A stretch of DNA of 64,000 nucleotides from assembly GCA_008360955.1 (NCBI GenBank), contig LUCM01004646.1:23224-87223 (forward strand), read 5' to 3'. The notes under the pieces were generated by a model, which saw only the letters and a program-made list of their open reading frames with translations, was not told the DNA's origin and did not search any database. The stretch comes from Fasciolopsis buskii. Taxonomy: Eukaryota > Platyhelminthes > Trematoda > Plagiorchiida > Fasciolidae. The position numbers were made by a program, and so were the translations under genes. This document shows positions 1 to 10,899 of the stretch, piece after piece. How positions within the stretch are numbered: the first letter of the stretch is position 1; every line of letters starts with the position of its first letter.

Positions 1-306
1 CCTGTTTTAACTTTAGTATTGCGGAGAAGGTCGAAAACCTAGTTTCCAGAAAAACTTGTTATTGTCGTATCATCACCCTGTCCAAATATGACTGGGGTAT
101 AAGTGGAAGGACGGATGAAAGCACGATTGATGCTGTCGACATCCGCGGAGGTTTTCGCATGCTTCTTCTTCCCACACAACAGTTGAGTGCCTTGCCATAG
201 GAATCGATTCTTGTTACCAATCAACAGTTGGCTGGCGAATGTAGTTTCGATGCATCTGATTTCCGCTTTTATTAGTTTGGAAATATACCGCACGCTTGAG
301 TTATTA
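1..306 (-). mobile_element. LINE-type reverse transcriptase fragment, truncated by window edge
   Basis: The minus frame reads a stretch ending in IFGQGDDTTITSFSG, a stop, then VFDLLRNTK. It is clearly homologous to the fragment at 19449-19870, where the same stretch runs on into LLRTTKITK and a PDSPPPALLRHGA segment. That segment resembles the N-terminal palm block of LINE reverse transcriptases (the usual KSPGPDGIPP-type motif), in degenerate form. The two copies also share flanking DNA; for example gtgccttgc-ataggaatcgatt at about 189 matches about 19739. An in-frame stop shows the copy is dead. It continues past the left edge of the window. The LINE assignment is moderate; the homology of the two copies is seen directly. 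Confidence 0.55.
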
Positions 307-2247
307 CGGGATTTGTAGAAGTGCCCCGTGCATCTTCTTAGAGGTTTAAGTTTCTGCGTGGAGACGAATAGTGTTTTTTGGGGGCAGCAAATATCAAAGA
401 TTGCGTTGGCCGTCTCTGTGAAATGTCTGACATTATTTAAATAAGTGCGAAGTAATTCAGTGACCTACTACTGGTCATGTGACTGATCAAATGGATTGTG
501 ATAAATGAAATGTATATCTCGTTTCCAAAAGGTTGCTGGAACAAAGAGCAGAAAAGACACTAGCCTTGTTGTAGGTAGCCTTGACGACAGACGGGTGTTT
601 CTCTCATCAGACGTTTGTCCCTATCGGGATCAGGTAACAATCAGAATGAGAATGTTTTCACCGAAAATTTGGAAACTAATGTAACCAAGTGCAAGTTAGT
701 CGACGGTGTTACTATTTTCATATTTCATGGTCACGAGAGCAAACGATCTCCACAAACAGCTTATCATTTTTTTCGATTCAACCAGCTCGATCAAGTTTTT
801 GTGCACCGATTTTGGTCTGTGACAAGATTCTCCGTTTGGTTTTCAACCATCCGGAGATTGTGTGTAATGTTAAAACGGGGCAGAGGGAGATTTTAATGTC
901 AAACAGTTGTAAGCAAATGACGGTATCAGAAAATAAATAGAGTTTTTTTCTTCATTGTCAATTATCGGCTTATTCATTTTCACTAAAGTAATAACAATGT
1001 CCTGTTGCCCTTCCATAATAATTGTTGGGTCTACTGTCGGAATTCACGAATTCAGTTCAGTTTCATTTTTACGACCATTTGCTTTCTACTGATCTACTCC
1101 GGTTTTCGTTAGTGCCGCGGCACCATCTACTCAAGACAGGAATGATGAAAGGTCAATTGCAAAATAGTAAGTTTGATAATTTTATAGGCGAGAAAAGATT
1201 TCGAATGCGAGAACTTCACTACTACACTTAGCCGTATCCCTATTGGCTCCAACCATCATGGGAAAGAAATCTCGTGAACCCCAACCTGGAGGTCAAACTG
1301 GATCTCCACGAGCCAGTCCACTCGTTAGGGTTTTCAGGCCTCTTTGCCATGTGGTCGACCGGAAATCTCGAACCGAATTCCAATCACTACCTGCCTTGGA
1401 GACCACCAAGATAGACGTCCTGTGGGCACTCACAGAAAGAAATTCTAGTGCCCGTAACAAAATACGCTGTTGTGACGTGGGATGAGCCCTACATTTTCCA
1501 GAATGTAATTATTACAGAACTATCCAACCGAGAACAGAATGGCTCTTTACACTGCAGATTGAGTACTACTTTCCTCGTTATAGATTGTCGTGAAAGCTAT
1601 CAACTTCTTGTCAAAAATTCTACTCAAAGATGATAAGTAGAATTCTTTCATATGTTTAACGGGTTTGGTTAGTCCACTGGTTTATGCTGAGAAGACATTC
1701 AAATTTATTTGTTAACATATTGCCTTGAACTTCGAACTTTTACGTGAACAGATTAAAGAATTTGCACCTGTATCTTTTGGCGAGAGTGGCCGGAAAAATG
1801 GACCGAATAACCCATTGAATTCCAGGTTTAGTAGAAGTCTCAGAATTATACAGTCTTATGTGAATGTCTTCTAACCGTCGGTGTTCTTATATGTAAAAGT
1901 TTTCTGGTACTTGGAAAAATTAGTAACCAAGTCCAGACCAGATATTAACCTTCAGTATCCGGCTTTACGGTGATTGACAGTGCATCAGTTTCTATCACTT
2001 AATAAATCTGAGACCCTAATATTGTTACAAACAAGCGAACACAAACTTTAGCGCCGCCCCATTATGATCCTATTTCAAAGCAAGTTCAGAACTATAGGAA
2101 GGGGATGGTGAATGTAACCATATTCATCTTATTTTTGCACACTGCTTGTGAAGTTTAGCTGGACACTGTTTCGCAAAGATCCTATCGAACAGTTTTCAAT
2201 AGATAAGTGTTTTTTTAATACCCCCGATGTCTTTTACTAGAACTCAC
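306..2247. other. No gene recognised; possible 3' intron of the GPCR
   Basis: Only short chance open frames occur on either strand. If the GPCR at 2248-3747 continues, this stretch is intron or holds its TM5-TM7 exons. I looked on the minus strand for a TM6 CWxP-type and a TM7 NPxxY-type motif and found none. Confidence 0.4.
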
Positions 2248-2477
2248 TTGTACAATGAGGTACACCCAATCGTTGTTAGTACGACACGATACACTTCCAT
2301 CTGGTCACTCTTGATCAGGGTATATTCAAGCATTTTACAAGAGGCGTATGCCAGACCAAACAGCACTAGAGCTGTGATGGATTTGACGGCTTGGAGCTGT
2401 GAACACAGGCATTTTGATTGGAAGCCAAATTTCAAATAGAGCAATCGGTTTGCCAGAAGAGCCACCGTGAGCCACAC
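2248..2477 (-). CDS. Class A GPCR, second visible exon (TM3 end to ECL2)
   Basis: The minus strand reads VWLTVALLANRLLYLKFG, then a cysteine-containing ICL2, a TM4 segment (SITALVLFGLAYASC), MLEY, and the start of ECL2. The exon opens directly after a good acceptor (tctgcgctag) at 2478 in phase 0 and ends with a strong donor (gtgagt) at 2247 in phase 2. Phase 0 matches the end of the upstream exon at 3274, and the joined sequence makes a continuous TM3, so the pairing is convincing. The usual E/DRY motif at the base of TM3 is replaced by ANRLL. MLEY sits where many FMRFamide-receptor-like GPCRs have FFEY. The following exon, expected to carry TM5, was not located. Flatworm peptide or orphan (PROF-like) receptor is the best inference. 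Confidence 0.75.
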
Positions 2478-3273
2478 CTAGCGCAGACAGAAAACAGTTT
2501 GGTCAAGTACATGCAAATATAACTTGAAGAAACTGACAGTACTTCGCTATAGGACTTCAATAAAACTAATTATGCCTACTGCATGGATCAATGTGCATGT
2601 ACCTTGGTTTTCAAATGTTTTATTCCCATTACCATACGCAGAGGAATGTTCTCCGGGAAAGCGGTTATGATGAAGCATTAAATCACTTTCACGGATTGAT
2701 TGTGGCTGACAATTTAGCCTATCTTGAGCCCCAATTACCAATAGATATTTACCAATCACGCGAATTTCCTGAACACTTGTCACACTCGTCGAACAGTATT
2801 ATCTACTGCCCTCTGTAATCCGTTAAACTGAACGTGTATTTTATTATTGGTTGCTCCGGTACGCCTGAAGTCTTTACAGTTGGCTGTGTGCCATTACAAA
2901 CTCTGTATTTGATCTTGGATGCATTAGTTTTCTGTTAATAGATGAAAACTGCTACATGCGTGCTTAATCTTCGAATACCCATTTAATGCTGTTGGTTTTT
3001 GTCAGGCGGTCAACATTTTGAAGGTCTGTGGTTCACTTTCATTGCTAGTCATCTTCCCTACTTAGTATGTTAACTGCCACCCTATTTTTGAAACTAGTGT
3101 AATTTTGATTTTATTGGTAAAGGGATGTTAAACGTTAACATATTCTGGCTTTTTAACCGAAGATCTTCGATAATAACAAAAGCTGGAAAATCACCTCCAC
3201 GTACGCTGCACTCCAACCCCGCTTCGGAACTTCCGACATGATAAAGTAGGTCTGGTAAAAGTGAAGGACTTAC
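2478..3273 (-). other. GPCR intron (796 bp)
   Basis: This is bounded by gtaagt at 3273 and tag at 2478 on the minus strand. Open frames inside it on both strands (about 2547-2818) have no splice logic or recognisable motif and look like chance. Confidence 0.65.
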
Positions 3274-3747
3274 CACAGTTAGTTCACAAAACAACAAGAT
3301 AGGAGAACCAATGGGTACGAAACGTGCCGAGAATTGGGCATATGTTTCCATTTGTGTGGGGAAGTCGGCTGACATGTAGCGCGAAACGACCATCAGTAGG
3401 GACACCACCATATAAGTTACGTCAAAGATGGACATCGCGCTCAGATAAACTGTGGCTCCAGAACGATTCAGACCAATGTTGTAAGCAGGTAGCAATACCA
3501 AATTGCTCACTATTCCGTACAAACACAGAATAAAACAGGTGAATCCAAGTATCCCGTGATTTGGTCCGCTGGTGCCTGGTTGATCGCATAAATAGTCATC
3601 ATAACATTTTGACTTGTTATAACCGAAGGACTGCATGAATTCAAACACCGAATGATTTTTATACAGCAGACTGGAGTTGACACCGAAGTCTGAGGCGTTA
3701 TTAACTGAATCCGATGAATCAAAATCGATTGTCGTCAGGCTTTGCAA
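3274..3747 (-). CDS. Class A GPCR, first visible exon (N-terminus, TM1, TM2, into TM3)
   Basis: The minus-strand frame begins with a hydrophilic segment carrying sequons NAS, NSS, NHS and NKS, as expected for an extracellular N-terminus. It then has TM1 (LGFTCFILCLYGIVSNLVLL), an intracellular NR turn, and TM2 containing the conserved aspartate (YLSAMSIFDVTYMV). It continues into TM3 (SPILLFCELTV). It ends at a perfect donor, gtaagt, at 3273 in phase 0, which fits the exon at 2477-2248. The open frame starts with no ATG: the first in-frame ATG is at 3636-3634 (MQSFGYN), with a stop shortly upstream of 3747. So either translation starts there or an upstream exon splices in near 3739. A cysteine is missing at the TM3 position (about 25 residues before the R of NRL) that usually forms the ECL2 disulfide. 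Ligand unknown. Confidence 0.78.
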
Positions 3748-4519
3748 AATTAATTAAGGTATGGAAAAAGGAGTTTACCTAATATTATTATATATTATTA
3801 AACATGGTGAGTTAAATTAATTAACACAAAACAAACTCCATTAGTCATTTTTCAAGATCTTTCTTAAGACTTACTTAGCAAATTGGTAGATGCGAATAAG
3901 AGCATGTGCGGTCTTTATTTAGCCAAAGATTTCGGATCTGCTGCACATAGTGCAAGCAGTTTGACGAATCGCTGACGTATCCCTGCAACCATAACATTTG
4001 GTATGAAGTTCATTTTTATTCTTTCTGAAGCAAGGCGCTTCATGTTGGACCGCTAACTTAGTACAACTACTTGTAGGTCTACTTTAAATCCCTGGTTGTG
4101 ACAGCTTTTTTATGCATATTCCCGTTAAAATTGTTACAGGTCCTAATTCTGATCGCCTCATCCACCGTAAGCTCTTAGTTAAACCGTAGGAGCATTCGTC
4201 AGTCGGTCCACTCTACTTCACCAGTCTAGTGTAGTAAACTATTCATCTTACTCGGTTATCCGAATTTGTGCGACTTAACTCAGGAAGTTGGTGTTGTGTG
4301 ATTTGATATGTGTATGTATCAGTTAGTTATCTCCTCAACCACTTAACATTAGCTACAAGTTTATTGGTTTTTCACTATGAAAACCCGTAGCCCAGGGACC
4401 TGTTTATTCCTTCGACTAAAATACACAAACAGCCGTTTAGGCGCCGCGGATAATCTTAACACCAGCTCTCCTTCAATTATTAGATGTATGGCTAGGTTGG
4501 CTGCCAGGTATATATTTAC
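3748..4519. other. Intergenic or 5' region of the GPCR, no gene seen
   Basis: This is AT-rich sequence without a convincing open frame. On the minus strand it would be the promoter, 5' UTR or an upstream intron of the GPCR; I cannot tell which. Confidence 0.35.
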
Positions 4520-4824
4520 GGTCCGTTGATAAGAAGCAGTACCACGTTAGATTGTTTTGTACCACCCAAGGCACGTGAAAGTTGGCGGTCAATGAGGGGC
4601 AAACCTTTGTATAGTTGGAGAATTCGGTCTAAAATAATGTGCAAGCTCTTCTCGACATCAATTTCATCTCTATCATCTGTTCGACCTACTACTCCAGAAA
4701 TGATTCTCCCTTTATGTCCTTGGTAAAGCAAAAGCTCCATCCATCCAGTATCTAAACCGCAATTCGATGAAACATCAATGTCATTAACATTTGAGGCAAG
4801 AGAAGTCAGCTTTGGATACAACAT
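4520..4824 (-). CDS. Candidate coding exon, unknown soluble protein
   Basis: A minus-strand ATG at 4824 opens a 101-codon frame that runs to a possible donor (gtaaat, GT at 4519-4518, phase 2). Read past that point it stops at once (NGP then taa). The predicted product starts MLYPKLTSLASNVNDIDV and contains GHKGRIISGVVGRTDDRDE, an amphipathic helix (SLHIILDRILQLYKG) and a terminal strand-like NVVLLLI. The balanced composition looks more like real protein than shadow frames do. I do not recognise the family. The strand-helix-strand pattern vaguely recalls roadblock/longin-type folds, but this is a weak guess. An in-frame stop lies 24 nt upstream of the ATG, so this would be a first coding exon or a small single-exon gene. 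The phase is compatible with splicing to the GPCR exon, but nothing else supports that. Confidence 0.35.
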
Positions 4825-7800
4825 GAAAGACCGAACTCCGAACAGGCGTTAATCTGAAGGTATACTAGTACAGAGCAATTTCACAGTTTAATGTAACAGG
4901 CCACCAACTTTGGTTCGAGGACCAGTCATGCCCGGCGCATTCAAATTTCCCAAAGTCGCATGGTAATCTCAGTGAACTAGTTCTTCATGAACTACAGTAA
5001 CAAAAAGATTTCCCAATGAGACGTTTGATGAAATGCATCCAAAATCACTTATCTGGCCTTGTGCCTTAAACATTCAGGAAAACCTCGATGGTCGTCAAAC
5101 GTATCTCCAAGCAGGTACAGCATGACCTCATTTCCGAGCCTCAAGGGATTTCGATCAGAAGGCAGTAAGGTTTAACCCGAAAATGGCACCCCAGAATCAG
5201 CAACGCCTGGTACTGATCATGTTTCAGCCACGGCCAAAACAGCTACTTTTCTAGCCCACTCGTTTAACTCATCCAATTTTCTGAGCACATTCAAAATTCC
5301 GGTGCCTTCGCAGTCTCTATTATTATCCATCAACCCGCCTTTGAGTACAAAAAGCCTCCGGTTGACCCGCTTCCACCTAAAGCGAACTACTCTTCAAACC
5401 GTCCGAAACCTGCATCTGCAGGTTACTCTCTCTGACCATATAAAGTTACGACTGGATCCAAAAATACGGGGTTTTCTTTAACGAGCTTGCTCAATGCCCA
5501 CACCAATCTACTTTTTTTAGGAATTCATTCTGTACTATCCACTTGGCATCAGCCTCCGTACCAAACGCAACTATCAGATACCCAGTACAGTCATGCTCTT
5601 TTCCCAACCCAAGAATATTATGATCTAAGATATCGCCACGTCTACTTCCGCGGGTATAAACAACTTTGTAAATGATTCATAAATACACCTGAATCATATT
5701 CAAGTCGTATCTGGACCGGACATTTCTTAATTCGGACAGGATTGAAACCCAAAGAGATAATGTGATAGACGGGCAAATTATTGACGAACCCGACGCGGCC
5801 TTCGGTAGAACATTGGGTTTTGTCCTTGAAACACTCAATTTGCCATCTTGATTGTTTGAGACACCCGATTTCTAACAAAATGCGTCACTGCGAAGAGCAA
5901 GTTTTTTTCATCGCTTTTGTTGTGATCGCTCAAACAGCAGGACTCGGTTCTGTGCCTTAGTCTACGTATTCAGTATGCGTAAATGTCTATTCTGAAATGA
6001 TGTTCCGGCAATTTTGGCGTATATTTTGACGCAGTTCGAGTCCATTGCTGAAGTCGTAGAACTATCCGTGACTGCGACGCTACCACCTAGGTAAAGGCGC
6101 GAAGAGCATTGCCCTGGGGGGCAGGGGGAACAATGAACACTAACAATTCCAAAAAGGTCGATGCATTTGACCCAGCAAATTTGTAGTTCTTCCAGATGAG
6201 GCTAGTCCACTGAAGATGAAGCCAAACACCAGTACAAACTCGTGACAAGTCTTACACTATCCCCAAAGTTATCTAACGTGAAAGAGTAATAAATTATTTT
6301 CCATCGGTGTACAAGTAGGCACAAAGCGTAGCTGTCACGAGAAGAACAAGGTAAAAAAAGAGTTCCAGGACGCAGGGTTTTGATTCAAGGTCTGCCTTCG
6401 ACGCGTTCCTTTTGCTATTACGTAGCGCCAATTATGTGATCAAAATTCAATGAATTACAGCACCTGTCCGGAAAGATCCTATACCCGTTAACCAGCAGGA
6501 TCACAATGGAATCGGTATTTTACAAGCTACAACAAAAAGTGATTGGTATAAAAATCAGTATGCTGAGTACCCGTGTTCACTGGGCACAACAAATGCTCCA
6601 TCAAATGTTCCCTCGTGTTATTGGGAATGAACGCCTGACTACCAACTTTCAAAATGAGCAAAAGGTTCCTCATGTGAATGGTCAGCGAACAAAAATTACT
6701 ATTCAGATGTTGAAAAGAAAATTCATCGCGTTTTTTTTAATTTCCTGAGCAAGAAATCAATAACTCTGAAGTGCATAATCACAGATATATCAAATACATT
6801 TTAGGCGAAACCAAAAAAACGTATGATGTTGGCTGTAATAGTCAACTATGAATCCACTTTCTCGGAATGAAGAATCCTTTAGGTTCAAAAGAAGCTTCCG
6901 AATTAGCAAAGCAAAACGTTAACCGTAGTATGTGATTCTTTTGTAAATGATCTGTCCATGGAATGTTGAGTATTTATTGTTAAGCCAAGCACACATCTTA
7001 GTTTAACTATTCTGTATATAGTCCTTGAAGTTGAAAAATTCTATCGCTCATCGTCCTAAATATATATTCTTTCCTTGAGAATAAGTGTAAAATTACGGAC
7101 AGTTTGTCACCACTCGCACTAATAATTTCAGTCACTCACATTTATTGAAATCTTTCCACCAAGATGACTCTAGATAATGAAGAAATCGTCTTCCAGACAA
7201 AATTTCCTCCTTGGTTGCACGGCAGCTAAATATATGCAAGCAAAATAATACACTAAAAATTTAATTTTTTAGCATGACGTCGCCGACTGCAGAACGGGCA
7301 GAACAACTGTCTTTTATCTATTATGGACATATTGTGTGCCAACTGGGAACAATTTATGGACTATCTATCTGCTTCGGCAAAAATATATTACCAACAATTA
7401 AAAGGCAAACATTTGCATACATTTAGGACCTACATGTGAAGAGTTGTTTAATCCAATCAGCATAGGTGGTGGTAAAGTATCCCCGAAACAGCCCCTCAGA
7501 AAAAGCTTTTTAACAGCAATAATTTCAAACCAAACTGATCCCGTAAGTGCGCAGAAAATCGGGAACTGCTAAGAGGATGTTATTTTTTCAACATTTTTTT
7601 GAATTGAAACAAAATAAAAGACAAAATCTGCACCAATGCGCTGTAACTGATTTCATCAAAATATCACCAACAGAATATAGTGGAGCTGTTTGTTGTACGT
7701 TTTACTTTAGGCAAAACGTCTCACAACTTCAAAAATTCCCACAAGATGGATGCTGTTGCACTGTTTATCTAGACGACTCACTGAGCAGGTTTCAGTATGA

Positions 7801-9450
7801 TCTAATTCGCAAGGTCATTTCGTCATTTTCTTGTTGATCACGGGTCTAGCACTGTGAGATATCTTCCTCTTTTTGGCTCATTTTTCCCCGTACAAATTTC
7901 TCAACTATTGAATGGAGTCAAATTTCATTACTGCTTTTTACTTATCTATCCCACCAATGGTTACGATTTAGGCCAGTTAATTACCAGGAGCTGACTTATA
8001 GCTGTTTTTAAGACAAAATTTAGTCTCCCAAAGGACACTGACTTCGAAATTGTTGTTGTTAGAAAAAGCAATAATAAGATTAATTTCTGGACTTCGTACA
8101 ATTGATATAACATGAGATGGCGAGTTACACTTGGGCCCAAGGCCGAGTGGAAATGCGTAAAGAAAGCAGCAGTGGAAGCTAAGGTGACATTGTGCAGTTT
8201 ATATCCATCATACTTCGATTAGCGAATAGCGGCTTTGGAAGGTGGTTTTACTTCGTTGCGTTCACTAATTATGCACAGGGCAAAATGCTACTACGTCCAC
8301 TGTATCACAGGAAAGCGCAAATGAGCCGGATGTACCTGTTGCCGACGATCCACCTGATATATCTACCAGCTCATACATAAGCAACTTACGGAAACTTAAT
8401 TAATATAGTGAAGGTTTGAGTATCATTTCAGCCTTGGAGTGTGCATCATTTCATGTTTATATGCAATTCAATGAGAAGATGTAGTTACGTTTTTTTTCAT
8501 TACTGGGCACAGAAATTGGTGGACTCAAGCCCTGCAGTTCCATGAGAGGAAAAGTGATGAACTCCGATGGTTTGCCACTTTTAACCGCGCAATTTATATC
8601 AATGTCAACTAGATTCAGTCCCAAAATTTTAAACCCTTGCTGTTGCTAAACAAGCAGTTGTGCAAATGCCAAAATGGGAATAACGATCGGGAATCTCGAC
8701 GGATTCATCCTGAACTACCGGGGATCCGAGAATGTTTTGCTTGACTTGCCATGTGAAACACCAAAGCAATTGACAGGCACTGCTTAATGTGTGCTTTCGG
8801 TTGGACGAGTGCATTCAGCATGCGCTTGATTCCGATGCCAATGAACCTACGGATCGCATAATGGATCAACTTCGCATTGATGGAGTGTTCTTGTTTCGTC
8901 GATCGTGACAGCAGCTGTGGCCTATTTTTAGACGAAAAGCTGGGTCCTTATTCCCTGTGCTCGCCCTAGGTCCTTCGGGTGGCATGAGAAAGGAATCTAA
9001 CGTTAAGGACTAGTTAGCCGAGCTCATTAAGAAACCGCTAATACCATTGACATAAGGTGTGTGCATACATCGGAAGTGACAGACGCCTTGTATGACGCTA
9101 GGTAGTGTAATAGCAGACGCTCCTCCAAAGGCCACGACAGAAAGGATAAAATCCCATCACGGTTAATGCAGCTGCAATCAGCTCCCCATCCGTGGTAGTG
9201 GCGTTGTCGGTCATGTAGTTTTTGTGGTGCAAACGACGCTGACTTTCGTTCACAAAAATAAGAGAAGCATTGCACAAGTGATTCTCCTTTTAAAAAGCCC
9301 GTCACACATATGACTGAGGAGTTCCTCGGCAGTCTGCATACACACGCTATGCCTCGGGATTAAGAGAATGGTGGTAATATGACGTCCATGTGAAAGACCG
9401 AGGAGAGTGGTAGTTTTTCTTCAATGGGTACTTCTCAGTCGTTCGTAAGC
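4825..9450. other. Long stretch without recognisable genes
   Basis: Several frames of 60-96 codons occur (for example 5642-5878 minus, 6506-6748 plus, 7547-7837 plus, 9027-9305 minus). None has a known motif, a consistent splice site or a repeat partner elsewhere in the window. The 8.6-9.4 kb part may be decayed LTR-retrotransposon sequence upstream of the integrase-like stretch that follows. Confidence 0.4.
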
Positions 9451-9800
9451 GCATCCTATGTAAAGTTCCCAGGAAATGTCGTTCGTTGGAGTCGACGGCA
9501 TACCGTCAATTCTCACCATATATCAGCTGCGGCGTTAAAAGACATACTTTCGGAAAACAAACTTTTCTGAATTTTTCGGCTGCCACCTACGCGTGCTCGT
9601 TGCACAGACCACATGAAAGAGCAGTGTCAGCCAATGGTGAACAACCCCACCAGGCTTTATGAAGAAAGTGCTTAACTTGCATGGTTGAGCCTTCTCAATG
9701 GAGTACGTGCTAACGGTTCTTTGAAGAAGGATTTTCTGCATTTTAGTTTGAATTACACCTGCACACAACGCACCGTCGGGGTACACTCAGAAGTAAACTT
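9450..9800 (+). mobile_element. Possible Gypsy-like integrase relic
   Basis: One plus frame, interrupted by stops, reads HHISAAALKDILSENKLF, a stop, IFRLPPTRAR, and further on ANGSLKKDFLHFSLNYTCTQ. The order and spacing resemble the end of a Gypsy integrase core: an FTS-type segment, then a PPYHP-type segment, then a SLxxxLxxFLLxYRxTP-type segment. The match is by pattern only, with several substitutions. If right, it is a long-dead LTR retrotransposon copy on the plus strand. Confidence 0.3.
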
Positions 9801-10137
9801 GTGCTGTTTAGGATGGCATTAGTTTAGGTGTCTCTTTTGTGGGTTCACCGAAGCGCTCGTGATTGTATCCTAGGGTGTTACCAAGTGCAAGTTTTTGAGT
9901 CGTTTATCGGTCCAATTGAGGGTGTGCCCGGATAAATATATCGGAATTTTCTGGCGAACCTGGAAGCGTTTATCTTGATCAAGAGAATTTACAACTCATT
10001 TGTATGAAAACTGGGGTTATAGAATTTCAAACTTGAGAAGTTCGTTTTTATAAATCTGACGTCTTATTTTTTTGGTAAACCCTTTTATTTGAAATCGACA
10101 AATTAAACAGATTCAAGAAGTTCTTCGGATGACTCAC

Positions 10138-10382
10138 TTTGTCGGAAAACCCGTCCCATTTTCTGTAATGTTCATCATCGATGGGGCACAAGGATCGACA
10201 AACGAAAGGCAATTCAAATGTTTACACCAATCATGAACCTTATCCAAGCTCTCTGTAAGGCCCATCTGACAATATTCCTTGAACTCCAGTATCCCTTTGG
10301 CATGCTTGAGATATTGTTCATACGGCATCTTTAGAGCCTCCTCAACGGTTGGCAGTTCACCCAATTTGTCGACAAATTCCAT
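10138..10382 (-). CDS. First coding exon of an unidentified gene
   Basis: On the minus strand, an ATG at 10382 starts MEFVDKLGELPTVEEALKMP and stays open for 81 codons. It reaches a strong splice donor (gtgagt, GT at 10137-10136) in phase 2, just before an in-frame tga. An in-frame stop at 10412-10410 lies shortly upstream, consistent with a real start. The peptide is mostly helical and charged, with a cysteine cluster (EYCQMG, DWCKHLNC, DPC) and one sequon (NIT). There is no signal peptide or membrane segment. I do not recognise the family. The next exon, expected at lower coordinates and starting with the last base of a split codon, was not found. The compact open frame, normal amino-acid composition and consensus donor make it more credible than surrounding frames. 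Confidence 0.5.
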
Positions 10383-10899
10383 TTTCAAACTTTTTAAATC
10401 GTGCGCACGTTAAAGTCCAACTGGTTTAATTGTATTTAGTTCAGTCCAGCTCCAGTTCCAGTTAGATTACAGGACTATTTGGCGAGACGCCTGATCGCCC
10501 AGGCTCTTCCACCGTGAGCCCCGTGGACCAGCTGGTGTTTTGACAATAGAAGGGTGGAAGGCTTTGTCGATTCCTAAAGTGAAAAGTGCGAATCTTGTAT
10601 GTTACTCTGGCTCTCATTTCTATCAGGTTCTTGGGAGAAAAATTAATGATACGCCTTCCCCTCGATCATCCCCCCAACTCCAAAATTCACGCGCTGTCCT
10701 GTCCAAGCGCAGCCACCCACACATTGTTTAGGCTGACTTGGAATTAACGCATTGATTCCCCCTGGACCACTATCAGCGGCAGCTTATTCTAGCCATTCAC
10801 CACTCATATGGCTGACAGCTTACTTCTCAACCCGGTTGTACCATGCTATTACACAATCGATGTTCCGCTCCTTCTCAGTGTTGCTTTCTCTCTTATCTG

